Of a DNA stretch of 64,000 bases, positions 7,369 through 15,874 are shown piece by piece (position 1 is the first letter of the stretch; every line of letters starts with the position of its first letter). The stretch is taken from NCBI GenBank assembly GCA_018335935.1, contig JAGXRG010000026.1, positions 204,147 to 268,146 of the forward strand, written 5' to 3'. A program made the position numbers and the translations under genes. The notes beneath the pieces are model-generated. The model saw only the letters and a program-made list of their open reading frames with translations, did no database searches and was not told the DNA's origin. Source of the DNA: Chitinophagaceae bacterium (GTDB lineage Bacteria; Bacteroidota; Bacteroidia; Chitinophagales; Chitinophagaceae).

Positions 7369-9414
7369 ATGAAAAAACAAATTCTTATTTTATTGTCAAT
7401 AGCTTGCATTTCAAACTCTTATGCACAAAGTTATACAATAAAAGGTAGTTTAACCCCTACTAAAAACAGTGGAATAACCATTTTACCCAACTCTTCTATT
7501 GTTGATCCTAACGAAAAAACTACAAATTTTGTTGAGAGAAAAACTCCTCAAAGAGTCTATAAAACTTCTCTGCAACCACAATTAATAACAATTGGACCCG
7601 GAACAGTTGTTCTTCCAGTTAAAGAGTACAATAGTTATTCAAAGGAAACTATAACCTATAGACCTAATTATGAACTTAAAGCAAATACCTTTAATGATAA
7701 GTTAACACAACCACCTATTGTAAAAAAAGAAGAGCAAGTAAATCCGCCTAACAATAATAGTTTAAGACCATTAACAGAGCCAACAAAATTATTGGTCACT
7801 GAAAACCCGTTGACAGACAATATAGACTTTAGAAGTCTTACTGATGTAACTACGCCTTTGAATAATGCCTCAACCGAACTAACAAGTTTAGAGCCATTGA
7901 CTGCTTACACACCAAACTTTAAAGAAAAGGAAACCATTGACCCTGCTTTAATTAAACAACCAGAACTAACTGCTTTAACTAATGGAACAGAAAAAAAAGT
8001 TTTAGGTAGAACATTACCTGAATTAGCACCTATTGAAGCTGGTACTAAAACTGTTCAAAAGAATTCAGAATTAATTTTACCTGAACTTGCTCCTATTGAA
8101 GGAGGAATTTCAAATCAAAAAACTTCTACTGGCATTCCAGAATTAGCACCCATTGAAACAGAACAAAGTCAAAGAAGTTCAAGTGGTTCAAAAGGCTTAA
8201 CCATTCCAACAGGTGTTAAATTGAGTTCAGAAAAAGGCTCTTCATATATTTTTAAACCGATTACTATAGTTGAACAAAAACAAAATACTAGTTCAACAAC
8301 AGATTATGTACCTTATAGAAATAAGCCATCAGCAGGTGGAGGTTTTGTGTTGCCCGAATTAGCTCCTATTGAAAAAGAAAGTGCAGCAAAAGATAATGTA
8401 ATACCTGCTTTAGCTCCCATAGAGAAAATGGAGGCTGCAAAAGAGATCGCTATTCCAGAATTAGCTCCTTTACCTAAAGAGAATAATAATTTTGAAGCAG
8501 GAATTCCATCATTAGCACCATTAAGTGGTGAGCATTACCAACAACCGGTTAAAACAAATGCTTCCAAAAAGAATGCTCCTTGCGTTCATGTTCATGCACC
8601 AGATTGCCCATGTTATCATGCTCCAACTGTAACTAAAACTACTCCTAAGAAAAAGTACACTTCATCAAAAAAGAAAACTACTAGTAGTCCTAAAGTAATA
8701 TATGTATATAGAGATGCTCCAAAACCTGTTCAAACTACAGAGAGAATTGTTTACGTTCCACAAGAACATTATGTAGAAACCAAACAAGAAGAACAAGAAC
8801 AAAAACAAGAAAAAATATTGTATAGAGATTATACGAATGCTTACAACAAACAAACACAACAAAACTCAAAACCAGTTGTAACTACAAAACCTGGAAATTT
8901 ACAAGAAGCTCAGAAATATTATAACCCTAGTAACTATGCACAAGGGTTAACAGCTGGACCTACTTCTGGAGATTATCCAATGACTAGTAGTAATGTAGAT
9001 GCCAATATGAGATATACTTTTCATGTAGGTGAAAGAGGAAAATATGGAGTGAGTGTATATAATGATGTATGTTATATTATGTTATCTCAAAATGGAAAAG
9101 TAATTGAATATCGTTCATCTGCTGATCCACAATATGGGAAACCTAAATTAAACTTTTTTGGAGCTCCAACAAATGTTGCAGGAATACCCATTGAATATAA
9201 TTACAATAGAAGTGTAAGTAAAATTGGAAATGTAAAGTTTGAATACGATTTTGAAGGTTTCTTTAAAAAGGTAGGTCCATCAAATGTATTATATACCTCG
9301 AAATCTAGCATTTCAAATGTTGATAATATTTATATAAGATATGATGGCTCTGGTAATGTGGCAAGTGTTGACCCTAATATTGGGTTAGTGCAATTGAATA
9401 ATCCTATAAACTAA
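7369..9414 (+). CDS. Secreted protein with seven P-E-L-A-P-I-E type repeats and a Cys/His cluster
   Basis: Function not recognised. The frame is open from a TTG at 7348, but the signal peptide begins at ATG 7369 (M-K-K-Q-I-L-I-L-L, ending S-N-S-Y-A-Q), giving 681 residues exported by Sec. The middle is a low-complexity Pro/Thr/Lys/Glu region with seven copies of a core reading P-[EAS]-[LS]-L/A-A-P-[IL], near bases 8019, 8080, 8137, 8350, 8401, 8455 and 8506. Then comes C-V-H-V-H-A-P-D-C-P-C-Y-H near bases 8581-8616, a plausible metal site, followed by a Lys/Ser/Thr-rich and a Gln/Glu-rich stretch. About 135 C-terminal residues look globular (Y-T-F-H-V-G-E-R-G-K-Y-G onward). No type IX sorting domain is evident. 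Its stop overlaps the convergent map gene by 4 bases. Confidence 0.85.
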   Translation: MKKQILILLSIACISNSYAQSYTIKGSLTPTKNSGITILPNSSIVDPNEKTTNFVERKTPQRVYKTSLQPQLITIGPGTVVLPVKEYNSYSKETITYRPNYELKANTFNDKLTQPPIVKKEEQVNPPNNNSLRPLTEPTKLLVTENPLTDNIDFRSLTDVTTPLNNASTELTSLEPLTAYTPNFKEKETIDPALIKQPELTALTNGTEKKVLGRTLPELAPIEAGTKTVQKNSELILPELAPIEGGISNQKTSTGIPELAPIETEQSQRSSSGSKGLTIPTGVKLSSEKGSSYIFKPITIVEQKQNTSSTTDYVPYRNKPSAGGGFVLPELAPIEKESAAKDNVIPALAPIEKMEAAKEIAIPELAPLPKENNNFEAGIPSLAPLSGEHYQQPVKTNASKKNAPCVHVHAPDCPCYHAPTVTKTTPKKKYTSSKKKTTSSPKVIYVYRDAPKPVQTTERIVYVPQEHYVETKQEEQEQKQEKILYRDYTNAYNKQTQQNSKPVVTTKPGNLQEAQKYYNPSNYAQGLTAGPTSGDYPMTSSNVDANMRYTFHVGERGKYGVSVYNDVCYIMLSQNGKVIEYRSSADPQYGKPKLNFFGAPTNVAGIPIEYNYNRSVSKIGNVKFEYDFEGFFKKVGPSNVLYTSKSSISNVDNIYIRYDGSGNVASVDPNIGLVQLNNPIN

Positions 9415-10223
9415 AAATTAATTATTGGAGAAGCCGTTAGATTCTTATTGTTTCTTTCGGCTTTTTCTATTATAGAAAAGTCTGATAATATTAATGCCTT
9501 ATCCTTCTTTACACAAACATCATGTTCAAAGTGAACAGAAGGCTTACCATCAGCAGTTTTTACAGTCCATCCATCTTCAGCTGTAAATACATCTTTGGTT
9601 CCCATATTAATCATGGGTTCAATGGCCAGTACCAAATTCTCTTTCATTTTTGTACCGGTTCCTCTTCTGCCATAATTAGGCACTTGAGGATCTTCGTGTA
9701 AAGATTTACCTAATCCATGACCTACTAATTCACGAACTACACCAAATTTATTTTTAAACTCTGTGTGTTCTTGAATGGCATAAGAAATATCTCCTATCCT
9801 ATTATTGACGGTTGCTTTTTCAATGCCCTTGTATAGACTTTCTTTAGTAATATGTATTAATCTTTTTTCCTCTTCACTAATTTCTCCAACTGCAAAAGTG
9901 TAAGCATGATCGCCATGCCATCCATTTAAAATAACACCTAAATCTATAGAGACAATATCTCCTTCTTGAATAGGATTATTGTTTGGGAAACCATGTACTA
10001 CAACATCATTCACACTTGCACAAATGTTATGAGGATATCCATGATAACCTAAAAAAGAAGTTTTAGCTTTATGATCTTGTACTATTTCAGCACAAAGTTT
10101 ATCAATATCTAAAGTAAGCATACCAGGCTTTAATACTTTAGCAACTTCGGCCAAAGTATAACTTACCAGCATGGCTGCAGCTTTCATTAATTCGATTTCA
10201 GCATTTGTTTTATAGTAAATCAT
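9411..10223 (-). CDS. map: Methionine aminopeptidase, type I
   Basis: Removes the initiator methionine from nascent proteins; cytosolic, 270 residues. The dinuclear metal site is complete: Asp94 (S-I-D-L-G), Asp105 (H-G-D-H-A), His169 (G-H-G-L-G), Glu202 (A-I-E-P-M) and Glu233 (H-F-E-H-D), with the substrate His77 (V-V-H-G-F-P). The 20 C-terminal residues extend past the usual end of the fold. It follows secY by 71 bases, the classical spc-operon position, but a terminator-like hairpin lies in between, so its expression may be reduced relative to the ribosomal genes. Normally infA and rpmJ would follow; here a convergent secreted-protein gene does. Confidence 0.96.
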   Translation of the reverse strand: MIYYKTNAEIELMKAAAMLVSYTLAEVAKVLKPGMLTLDIDKLCAEIVQDHKAKTSFLGYHGYPHNICASVNDVVVHGFPNNNPIQEGDIVSIDLGVILNGWHGDHAYTFAVGEISEEEKRLIHITKESLYKGIEKATVNNRIGDISYAIQEHTEFKNKFGVVRELVGHGLGKSLHEDPQVPNYGRRGTGTKMKENLVLAIEPMINMGTKDVFTAEDGWTVKTADGKPSVHFEHDVCVKKDKALILSDFSIIEKAERNNKNLTASPIINF

Positions 10224-10238
10224 TGTACAATATTAAAA

Positions 10239-10269
10239 AAATAAACCTGTCAGAAAATCTAACAGGTTT
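10239..10269 (-). terminator. Terminator-like hairpin between secY and map
   Basis: AAACCTGT at 10243-10250 pairs with ACAGGTTT at 10262-10269 (8 bp, 11-base loop). Read on the minus strand the stem is followed by ATTTTTTTAA, so it fits a Rho-independent terminator or attenuator just upstream of map. Confidence 0.75.
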
Positions 10270-10294
10270 GATAAAAATATTTTTAAATTAGATT

Positions 10295-11650
10295 TTAAAT
10301 AGCAGAAGAAGTTACTCCTTGTCTACCCATAACTCTTCCTGTATTCATCAATCCATCATACTTTTTCATCAACAAATGGGTTTCAATTTGTTGTAAAGTA
10401 TCTAAAATTACACCTACCATAATTAATAAACTTGTTCCGCCAAAAAAAGTACTAAACTGAGCAGTTGCACCTAAACGTTGAGCTAACCCAGGCATAATAC
10501 CTACAAAAGCTAAGAATATAGCACCTGGTAAAGTAACTCTATCCATGATTGTACCTATATAATCTGCTGTTGGCTGACCAGGTTTAACACCAGGAATAAA
10601 TCCATTGCTTCGTTTTAAGTCTTCTGAAATTTGATTTGGATTGAAGATTAATGCAGTATATAAGAAAGTGAATCCAATTACCATAATGGCATAAATAATC
10701 ATATACCAAATGTTACTATGATCGTTAAATATCCTTGTTATACCTTTAGCAGACTCAATATTGGTAAAAGAAACTAAAGTTGGTAAAAACATAATTGCTT
10801 GAGCAAAAATGATAGGCATAACACCTGCACTGTTTACTTTTACAGGTAAAAACTGACGAGAACCAGATAAATCTAAGTTTCTGCTACCTACAATTTGTTT
10901 AGCATAACTTAATGGAATTTTTCTTAACCCTTGAACTAAAACAATTAAACTCATTGTAATAGCTATTAAGATGAAAATTTCAATTAAGAAAATTAATAAT
11001 CCACCACCAGCTTTTTGACTTTTAGCAGTAAACTCTTGTATTAAACTTTGAGGGAAACGTGCTAAGATACCTACCATGATTATGATAGAAGTACCATTAC
11101 CTAAACCATTGTCTTGAATTCTTTCTCCTAACCACATTACAAATAAAGTACCTGCTGTTAGAGTTACTATTGTAGTGAATGTAAATAATACACCTTGCAA
11201 CATGATAGCTTGTGCATACCCCCCTTGAGGAGCAGTTAAATAAGCTACATAAGCACCTGCTTGGAATGCAGTTACAATAACTGTTAAGTATCTAGTCCAT
11301 TGATTAATTTTCTTTCTACCACTTTCGCCTTCACTTTGTACTTTCTTTAACTGAGGTACTAAAATAGTCATCAATTGCATGAAGATTGAAGCAGAGATAT
11401 AAGGCATAATACCTAATGCAAAAATAGATGCTTGAGAGAAAGCACCACCAGCAAAGGTGTCGAATAAACCTAATAAACCTTTATTAGCAGCTTGTAGTTT
11501 AGCATCATCCAATAAATTAGGATTGATACCAGGAAGTACAATGTGCGACCCAATTCTATAAATGAATATTAGGATAAGAGTGAAAGTAATTTTCTTCTTT
11601 AGATCTTCTATTGACCAAATATTCTTAAGCGTTTGTATTAATTTTTTCAC
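10295..11650 (-). CDS. secY: Preprotein translocase subunit SecY
   Basis: Channel-forming subunit of the Sec translocon in the inner membrane; 451 residues with about ten hydrophobic segments. The N-terminus (W-S-I-E-D-L-K-K-K-I, then I-Y-R-I-G-S-H-I-V-L-P-G) and the plug-region sequence (G-L-L-G-L-F-D-T-F-A-G-G-A) are family hallmarks. The start is GTG at 11650; the sequence before it has no ATG that would fit the conserved N-terminus. It sits after rplO, as in most spc operons, but is bracketed by terminator-like hairpins at 11685-11710 and 10239-10269, which suggests that its level is set separately from the ribosomal genes. Confidence 0.97.
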   Translation of the reverse strand: MKKLIQTLKNIWSIEDLKKKITFTLILIFIYRIGSHIVLPGINPNLLDDAKLQAANKGLLGLFDTFAGGAFSQASIFALGIMPYISASIFMQLMTILVPQLKKVQSEGESGRKKINQWTRYLTVIVTAFQAGAYVAYLTAPQGGYAQAIMLQGVLFTFTTIVTLTAGTLFVMWLGERIQDNGLGNGTSIIIMVGILARFPQSLIQEFTAKSQKAGGGLLIFLIEIFILIAITMSLIVLVQGLRKIPLSYAKQIVGSRNLDLSGSRQFLPVKVNSAGVMPIIFAQAIMFLPTLVSFTNIESAKGITRIFNDHSNIWYMIIYAIMVIGFTFLYTALIFNPNQISEDLKRSNGFIPGVKPGQPTADYIGTIMDRVTLPGAIFLAFVGIMPGLAQRLGATAQFSTFFGGTSLLIMVGVILDTLQQIETHLLMKKYDGLMNTGRVMGRQGVTSSAI

Positions 11651-11684
11651 TAGTTAGTATGTTGTAAGAGTTAATGCCTTAAAC

Positions 11685-11710
11685 CAAAAAAGGTGCATCA
11701 CAGATGCACC
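11685..11710 (-). terminator. Terminator/attenuator hairpin between rplO and secY
   Basis: Perfect 8-bp stem GGTGCATC (11692-11699) with GATGCACC (11703-11710) and a 3-base loop. On the minus strand it is followed by TTTTTT, the form of an intrinsic terminator placed inside the operon. Confidence 0.78.
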
Positions 11711-11725
11711 GCAAATTTGTGGAAA

Positions 11726-12175
11726 TTATTTAATAATTTCAACTTTTCCTCCAGATGCTTCAATTGCAGTTTTAGCTTTTTCGCTAATTGCATTTACTTT
11801 GAAGTTGAGGCTAGTTTTAATTTCACCAGTTCCTAATATTTTTACTTTGTCGGTTCTGCTAATTAAACCATTAATGTAAAGGTTTTCTAAAGAAAATTCG
11901 CTAAACGAATATTTTTCTTGTAATTGATCAATTTGTCCCAAGTTAAACACTACAAATTCTACACGGTTGTTATTTTTAAAACCACGTTTTGGAACACGAC
12001 GTTGTAAAGGCATTTGACCACCTTCATGTGCATTCTTACGTTGGTAACCTGTACGAGCTTGTTGACCTTTATTACCTTTAGTTGCTGTACCACCTTTACC
12101 AGATGCTTCACCACGACCTAATCTTTTTTCTTTGTGAGTTGAACCTGTAGCAGGTTTTAGAGTATGTAATTTCAT
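11726..12175 (-). CDS. rplO: 50S ribosomal protein L15 (uL15)
   Basis: Large-subunit protein, 149 residues, normal length. The N-terminus M-K-L-H-T-L-K-P-A-T-G-S followed by the Gly/Arg/Lys-rich extension (R-L-G-R-G, G-K-G-G, K-G-Q-Q-A-R) that threads into 23S rRNA is diagnostic; the C-terminal globular part holds G-T-G-E-I-K. It lies between rpmD and secY, the conserved spc order. The 69-base spacer to rpmD contains TTCCCTA and TAGGGAA segments that could pair, but I would not call a regulatory element from that alone. Confidence 0.97.
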   Translation of the reverse strand: MKLHTLKPATGSTHKEKRLGRGEASGKGGTATKGNKGQQARTGYQRKNAHEGGQMPLQRRVPKRGFKNNNRVEFVVFNLGQIDQLQEKYSFSEFSLENLYINGLISRTDKVKILGTGEIKTSLNFKVNAISEKAKTAIEASGGKVEIIK

Positions 12176-12244
12176 TTTTTAAAACTTAACGCAGTTCCCT
12201 ACAACTGCTCGCTTAATAAATTTTGAGTTCTGTTAGGGAAGGAA

Positions 12245-12424
12245 CTATAATTGTTCTACTTTAATTAAATGGCTTACTTTATTTACCATTCCAAGAATTT
12301 GAGGAGTAGCTTCTACTTCTCTACTAGCGTTCATTTTTCTTAAACCTAAAGCAATTAAAGTTTGCTTTTGACGCTCAGATCTATCGATTCCGCTTTTTAT
12401 TTGAGTTATTTTAATTTTTGCCAT
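12245..12424 (-). CDS. rpmD: 50S ribosomal protein L30 (uL30)
   Basis: A short gene of 59 residues, starting at the ATG whose complement is 12422-12424 and ending in TAG at 12245-12247. Its product begins M-A-K-I-K-I-T-Q-I-K-S-G-I and contains the L30 signature (Q-K-Q-T-L-I-A-L-G-L-R-K) and the T-P-Q-I-L-G-M-V-N-K-V-S-H-L end. L30 binds 23S rRNA near the central protuberance; bacterial forms are 58-62 residues, so this is complete. Position between rpsE and rplO is canonical. The upstream spacer to rpsE is filled by a 7-base periodic array. Confidence 0.96.
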   Translation of the reverse strand: MAKIKITQIKSGIDRSERQKQTLIALGLRKMNASREVEATPQILGMVNKVSHLIKVEQL

Positions 12425-12432
12425 TTTTATGA

Positions 12433-12502
12433 GTTTAAAGTTTAAGGTTTAAAGTTTAAGGTTGGAAAACATCCAACTTCCAACATAAAACTTCTAACTT
12501 AA
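12433..12502. repeat. Heptad array filling the rpmD-rpsE spacer (10 x 7 bases)
   Basis: Ten consecutive 7-base units: four of GTTTAAA/GTTTAAG, then GTTGGAA, then five beginning AAC (AACATCC, AACTTCC, AACATAA, AACTTCT, AACTTAA). The left half (GTT..AA) is roughly complementary to the right half (AACTT..), so the array can fold on itself, with GTTGGA/TCCAAC at its centre. It occupies nearly all of the gap between the two genes. Confidence 0.85.
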
Positions 12503-12503
12503 T

Positions 12504-13025
12504 TTATCCGTTGAATACTTTGCTTAATTTAACATTTCTATCTTTAGCTACAGCAATGGGTTCTCTTAAGCTAGATAATGCTTTAATAGTAGCTTTAATT
12601 ACATTGTGTGGATTAGCCGAACCTAAGCTTTTAGCTAAAACGTCAGTTACTCCAGCACTTTCTAATACAGCTCTCATAGAACCTCCTGCAATTACACCAG
12701 CACCATGTGCAGCTGGTTTAATTAAAACCTTAGCAGCACCAGCTTTACTAAATTGTTCATGAGGAATAGTACCGTGCATGATAGGAACTTTAACTAAATT
12801 CTTTTTTGCATCTTCAATACCTTTTGTAATAGCTTCTTGAACTTCTTTAGCTTTACCTAATCCTTGTCCAACAATACCATTTTCGTTTCCTACAACTACT
12901 AAAGCTGAGAAAGAAAAAGTTCTACCACCTTTAGTAGTTTTAACAACACGGTTTATGGCAACAACTTTATCTTTTAACTCTAAGTCTCCGCCAGCTTTAA
13001 TTTTATTATCTATTGATTTTGACAT
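12504..13025 (-). CDS. rpsE: 30S ribosomal protein S5 (uS5)
   Basis: Small-subunit protein in the decoding and mRNA-entry region; 173 residues, full length. The double-stranded-RNA-binding-like N-terminal half contains [16 protein letters not shown] and G-L-G-K-A-K-E-V; the C-terminal half has [16 protein letters not shown] and [12 protein letters not shown]. Order rplR-rpsE-rpmD is canonical. Both flanking spacers are periodic repeat arrays (8-base period upstream, 7-base downstream). Confidence 0.98.
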   Translation of the reverse strand: MSKSIDNKIKAGGDLELKDKVVAINRVVKTTKGGRTFSFSALVVVGNENGIVGQGLGKAKEVQEAITKGIEDAKKNLVKVPIMHGTIPHEQFSKAGAAKVLIKPAAHGAGVIAGGSMRAVLESAGVTDVLAKSLGSANPHNVIKATIKALSSLREPIAVAKDRNVKLSKVFNG

Positions 13026-13033
13026 AATTATTT

Positions 13034-13097
13034 TTGATTTATTGATTTATTGACTGATGATTGTGAACTAAAAAATCAACAATCATACAATCATCAA
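13034..13097. repeat. Octad array in the rplR-rpsE spacer (8 x 8 bases)
   Basis: Units in order: TTGATTTA, TTGATTTA, TTGACTGA, TGATTGTG, AACTAAAA, AATCAACA, ATCATACA, ATCATCAA. The first half (TTGAT..) is complementary in sense to the second (ATCAA..), for example TGATGATTGT against ACAATCATCA. It fills the spacer to within a few bases of both genes and would be transcribed as a hairpin. Confidence 0.82.
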
Positions 13098-13098
13098 T

Positions 13099-13452
13099 TT
13101 AAAATTGAAGTCCTCCTTCTCTTGCACCATCAGCAACAGCTTTAATACGACCATGGTATAAGTTACCACCTCTATCAAAAACTACTTTTGTGATACCTAA
13201 TTCAGTTGCTTTACGAGCAATTGCTGCACCAACTAATTTTGATTTTTCTGTTTTATTAACTTTTTGAGCAACTACATCTTTTTCTTTTGAAGAACATGCT
13301 GCTAAAGTAACTCCATTATCATCATCAATTAATTGTACATAGATATCAGTATTACTTCTAAATACAGATAATCTTGGCTTTGAAGCTGTACCAGATACTT
13401 TTTTACGAATTCTGTATCTGATTTTCTGTCTTTGTTCTAATTTAGTATTCAT
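13099..13452 (-). CDS. rplR: 50S ribosomal protein L18 (uL18)
   Basis: Binds 5S rRNA with L5; 117 residues. The basic N-terminus ([11 protein letters not shown]), the R-L-S-V-F-R-S-N motif, A-A-C-S-S-K-E and the closing [14 protein letters not shown] are all standard. Located between rplF and rpsE as expected. A 7-bp hairpin (13466-13486) lies in the 45-base spacer before its start. Confidence 0.98.
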   Translation of the reverse strand: MNTKLEQRQKIRYRIRKKVSGTASKPRLSVFRSNTDIYVQLIDDDNGVTLAACSSKEKDVVAQKVNKTEKSKLVGAAIARKATELGITKVVFDRGGNLYHGRIKAVADGAREGGLQF

Positions 13453-13465
13453 TGTTTATATTTTA

Positions 13466-13486
13466 TTTTCCGATGCTGCCGGAAAA
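13466..13486 (-). other. Intercistronic hairpin between rplF and rplR
   Basis: TTTTCCG (13466-13472) pairs with CGGAAAA (13480-13486) across a 7-base loop. It lies in the rplF-rplR spacer. No long U tract follows on the minus strand, so an RNA-processing or translation role is as likely as termination. Confidence 0.6.
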
Positions 13487-13497
13487 ATTATTTATTA

Positions 13498-14052
13498 TTA
13501 TTTACCTGCTGCTTTACCTGCTTTTCTTCTTAATACTTCACCAGCAAATTTCACACCTTTTCCTTTGTATGGTTCTGGTTTACGTAAGCTTCTTAATTTA
13601 GCACAAACCTGACCTACTAATTGTTTATCTGATCCTTCAATTGTAATTGTTGGATTTTTACCTTTTTCAGTAGTAGTTGTTACTTTTAATTCTTTAGGAA
13701 TTTCAAAAATAATATTATGAGAATAACCTAAAGCTAAATCTAAAACATTACCATTATTAGCAGCTTTAAAACCTACACCCACTAATTCCATAGTTTTTAC
13801 ATATCCTTCAGTAACACCTTTTACTAAGTTACTTACCAAAGAACGATATAAACCATGCATAGCACGATGACGAATTTGATCTGTTGGTCTTTTTACCAAA
13901 ACTTCTGAACCAGCAACTTCAATAATCATATCTCTATCGATTAATTGAGACAATTCTCCTTTAGGACCTTTTACAGTTACAACATTATCTTTTGATACAT
14001 TAACTGTAACACCTGCTGGTAATACTACTGGTTGTTTTCCAATTCTTGACAT
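13498..14052 (-). CDS. rplF: 50S ribosomal protein L6 (uL6)
   Basis: Large-subunit protein near the GTPase centre; 184 residues in two homologous domains. M-S-R-I-G-K-Q-P-V opens the protein, M-H-G-L-Y-R-S-L-V-S-N marks the middle, and the C-terminal signature R-K-P-E-P-Y-K-G-K-G-V is intact and followed by a basic tail. Order rpsH-rplF-rplR is canonical. The 91-base spacer to rpsH has a short AGCC/GGCT stem but no period. Confidence 0.98.
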   Translation of the reverse strand: MSRIGKQPVVLPAGVTVNVSKDNVVTVKGPKGELSQLIDRDMIIEVAGSEVLVKRPTDQIRHRAMHGLYRSLVSNLVKGVTEGYVKTMELVGVGFKAANNGNVLDLALGYSHNIIFEIPKELKVTTTTEKGKNPTITIEGSDKQLVGQVCAKLRSLRKPEPYKGKGVKFAGEVLRRKAGKAAGK

Positions 14053-14143
14053 AGTCGATTTTTTATTTTTTATTCAGATAATTTGTGTTCAGCCACGACT
14101 TGAGGCTTAATTGTCAAATCATCAACACGTTTATTATTTTTGT

Positions 14144-14542
14144 TTAGCTAATATAGCATAGTACTTCACCACCAACATTTTGAGCTTTAGCTTGTTTGTC
14201 GGTTAATACACCTTTTGATGTACTAATAATAGCTATTCCTAAGCCATTAATTACTCTTTTAATTTCAGAAGGTTTTGCATAAGCTCTTAAACCTGGACGG
14301 CTCACTCTTTCTAAACTCTTTATTGCAGGAGTTTTAGTTGCTGGATCGTACTTTAGAGCAATTTTAATTAAACCTTGCTTGTTGTCGTCTTCAAATTTAT
14401 ACTTCAAGATGTAACCTTGATCGTATAAAATTTCAGTAATCCTCTTTTTTAAGTTAGAAGCAGGAATTTCAACTAGTCTGTGACCAGCCATTTGTGCATT
14501 TCTAATTCTTGTTAGTAAGTCTGCTATAGGATCTGTAACCAT
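14144..14542 (-). CDS. rpsH: 30S ribosomal protein S8 (uS8)
   Basis: Central-domain 16S rRNA binder and, in E. coli, the translational repressor of the spc operon; 132 residues. T-D-P-I-A-D-L-L-T-R-I-R-N-A opens the protein and the C-terminal G-I-A-I-I-S-T-S-K-G-V-L signature is complete, ending in G-G-E-V-L-C-Y-I. In E. coli S8 represses at a site in the rplE leader; I could not identify a matching helix here by eye. The 66-base spacer to rpsN shows a weak 7-base period. Confidence 0.98.
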   Translation of the reverse strand: MVTDPIADLLTRIRNAQMAGHRLVEIPASNLKKRITEILYDQGYILKYKFEDDNKQGLIKIALKYDPATKTPAIKSLERVSRPGLRAYAKPSEIKRVINGLGIAIISTSKGVLTDKQAKAQNVGGEVLCYIS

Positions 14543-14608
14543 AATAATTTTGTAATTTCTTTTTACTTAATTTCTAATTTTTAATTAGATGTTTTTTGTT
14601 GGATGATT

Positions 14609-14878
14609 TTACCAACTAGCTTTTTTAACTCCTGGAATTAATCCATTTAAAGCCATATCTCTAAACATTATTCTCGAAATTCCGAAATAACGCATATAGC
14701 CTTTAGGACGACCAGTTAATTGGCAACGATTGTGTAAACGCACAGGTGAAGCATTTTTTGGAAGTTTATCCAAAGCTGCATAATCACCAGCTGCTTTTAA
14801 TTCTGCTCTTTTTTCAGCAAATTTTGCAGCTAATCTTTCGCGTTTTGCTTGTCGTGCTATTATTGATTTTTTTGACAT
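14609..14878 (-). CDS. rpsN: 30S ribosomal protein S14 (uS14), zinc-independent type
   Basis: Small-subunit head protein, 89 residues. It is the longer form without the two C-x-x-C pairs: the only Cys is in [10 protein letters not shown]. The signature region [12 protein letters not shown] and the end [18 protein letters not shown] are standard. The cell therefore does not need zinc for this protein. Located between rplE and rpsH, as in most spc operons. Confidence 0.98.
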   Translation of the reverse strand: MSKKSIIARQAKRERLAAKFAEKRAELKAAGDYAALDKLPKNASPVRLHNRCQLTGRPKGYMRYFGISRIMFRDMALNGLIPGVKKASW

Positions 14879-14916
14879 GTTTTAGTTCTATTTAATTTAA
14901 AAAACTATGTTCAGTT

Positions 14917-15492
14917 TTATTGATCTTTTTTATTTGTTCCTTTAAATGGCATTCCTAATTCTTTTAATAACTCAAATGCTTCTTCGTTGTTTGATGCAGT
15001 AGTTACAAAAGTGATATCCATTCCAGTAATTTTATTTACTTTATCAATATCAATCTCTGGAAAAATGATTTGTTCTGTAACCCCTAAAGTATAATTTCCT
15101 CTACCATCAAAAGCTTTATCAGAAATACCTTTAAAATCACGTACACGAGGTAAACTTACACTTACTAAACGATCTAAGAATTCGTACATTTTTTCACCAC
15201 GTAGTGTAACTTTTGCTCCAATTGGCATACCCTTACGAAGTTTAAAGTTTGAAATATCTTTTTTACTTGTAGTAGGTACTGCTTTTTGACCTGTAATTTG
15301 TTCTAATTCGTTAATGGTAATGTCAATTAATTTTTTATCATTAACTGCACCATTAACACCACGGTTGATACAAATTTTTTGCAATTTAGGAGCTTGCATT
15401 ACAGTTTTGTAACCGAATTTTTTCATTAAAGCAGGAATTACATCTTTTCTGTATTTTACTGCTAATCTTGGAGTATATGTTGTAGCACTCAT
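14917..15492 (-). CDS. rplE: 50S ribosomal protein L5 (uL5)
   Basis: 5S rRNA-binding protein of the central protuberance; 191 residues. [31 protein letters not shown] and the R-V-R-D-F-K-G-I region are conserved, and the protein ends in [14 protein letters not shown] short acidic/basic tail (K-G-T-N-K-K-D-Q) is added. Canonical position between rplX and rpsN. Confidence 0.98.
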   Translation of the reverse strand: MSATTYTPRLAVKYRKDVIPALMKKFGYKTVMQAPKLQKICINRGVNGAVNDKKLIDITINELEQITGQKAVPTTSKKDISNFKLRKGMPIGAKVTLRGEKMYEFLDRLVSVSLPRVRDFKGISDKAFDGRGNYTLGVTEQIIFPEIDIDKVNKITGMDITFVTTASNNEEAFELLKELGMPFKGTNKKDQ

Positions 15493-15533
15493 TGTTTTCT
15501 TTTTAAATCTTTCTAATTAAGTAAAGTGAATGA

Positions 15534-15869
15534 TTAAATTACGCTTCCACTTTTCTTACTAATTCTAACTAGTTTACCATTTTCTCTGGTACGAGTAATT
15601 TTAGTTGCTGCTTTTGCTTTAGCATCCCATAACATTACATTACTAATGTTTATTGGGGCTTCAACTTTTACAATACCACCTTGTGTATTTTGTGCAGTAG
15701 GTTTTGTATGCTTTGTTGCAATAGCAACACCTTCTACAACAACTTTAGCTTTATCTACTAAAACTGATAAAACTTTACGTGGTTTTGTTAAGTCTTTATC
15801 ATCACCAGCAATTACTACTACTTCGTCGCCTTTTTTAATGTTAAACTTTGGTTTAAATCTTTTGTTCAT
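15534..15869 (-). CDS. rplX: 50S ribosomal protein L24 (uL24)
   Basis: Assembly-initiator protein of the large subunit; 111 residues, with the KOW motif at about 12-40 (I-K-K-G-D-E-V-V-V-I-A-G-D-D-K) and the N-I-S-N-V-M-L-W-D region. Its start is unusual for this phylum: AGGAGG lies exactly 5 bases before the ATG (complement of 15875-15880), and directly before that is a 14-base palindrome. Most other genes in the window have no Shine-Dalgarno, so translation of this one is probably controlled differently. Confidence 0.98.
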   Translation of the reverse strand: MNKRFKPKFNIKKGDEVVVIAGDDKDLTKPRKVLSVLVDKAKVVVEGVAIATKHTKPTAQNTQGGIVKVEAPINISNVMLWDAKAKAATKITRTRENGKLVRISKKSGSVI

Positions 15870-15874
15870 TTTAA

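Noticed and set aside
14543..14608. Another heptad array in the rpsH-rpsN spacer
   Set aside because: Units such as TAATTTC and TAATTTT repeat, but the T-rich composition makes a chance 7-base period likely; not strong enough to list.
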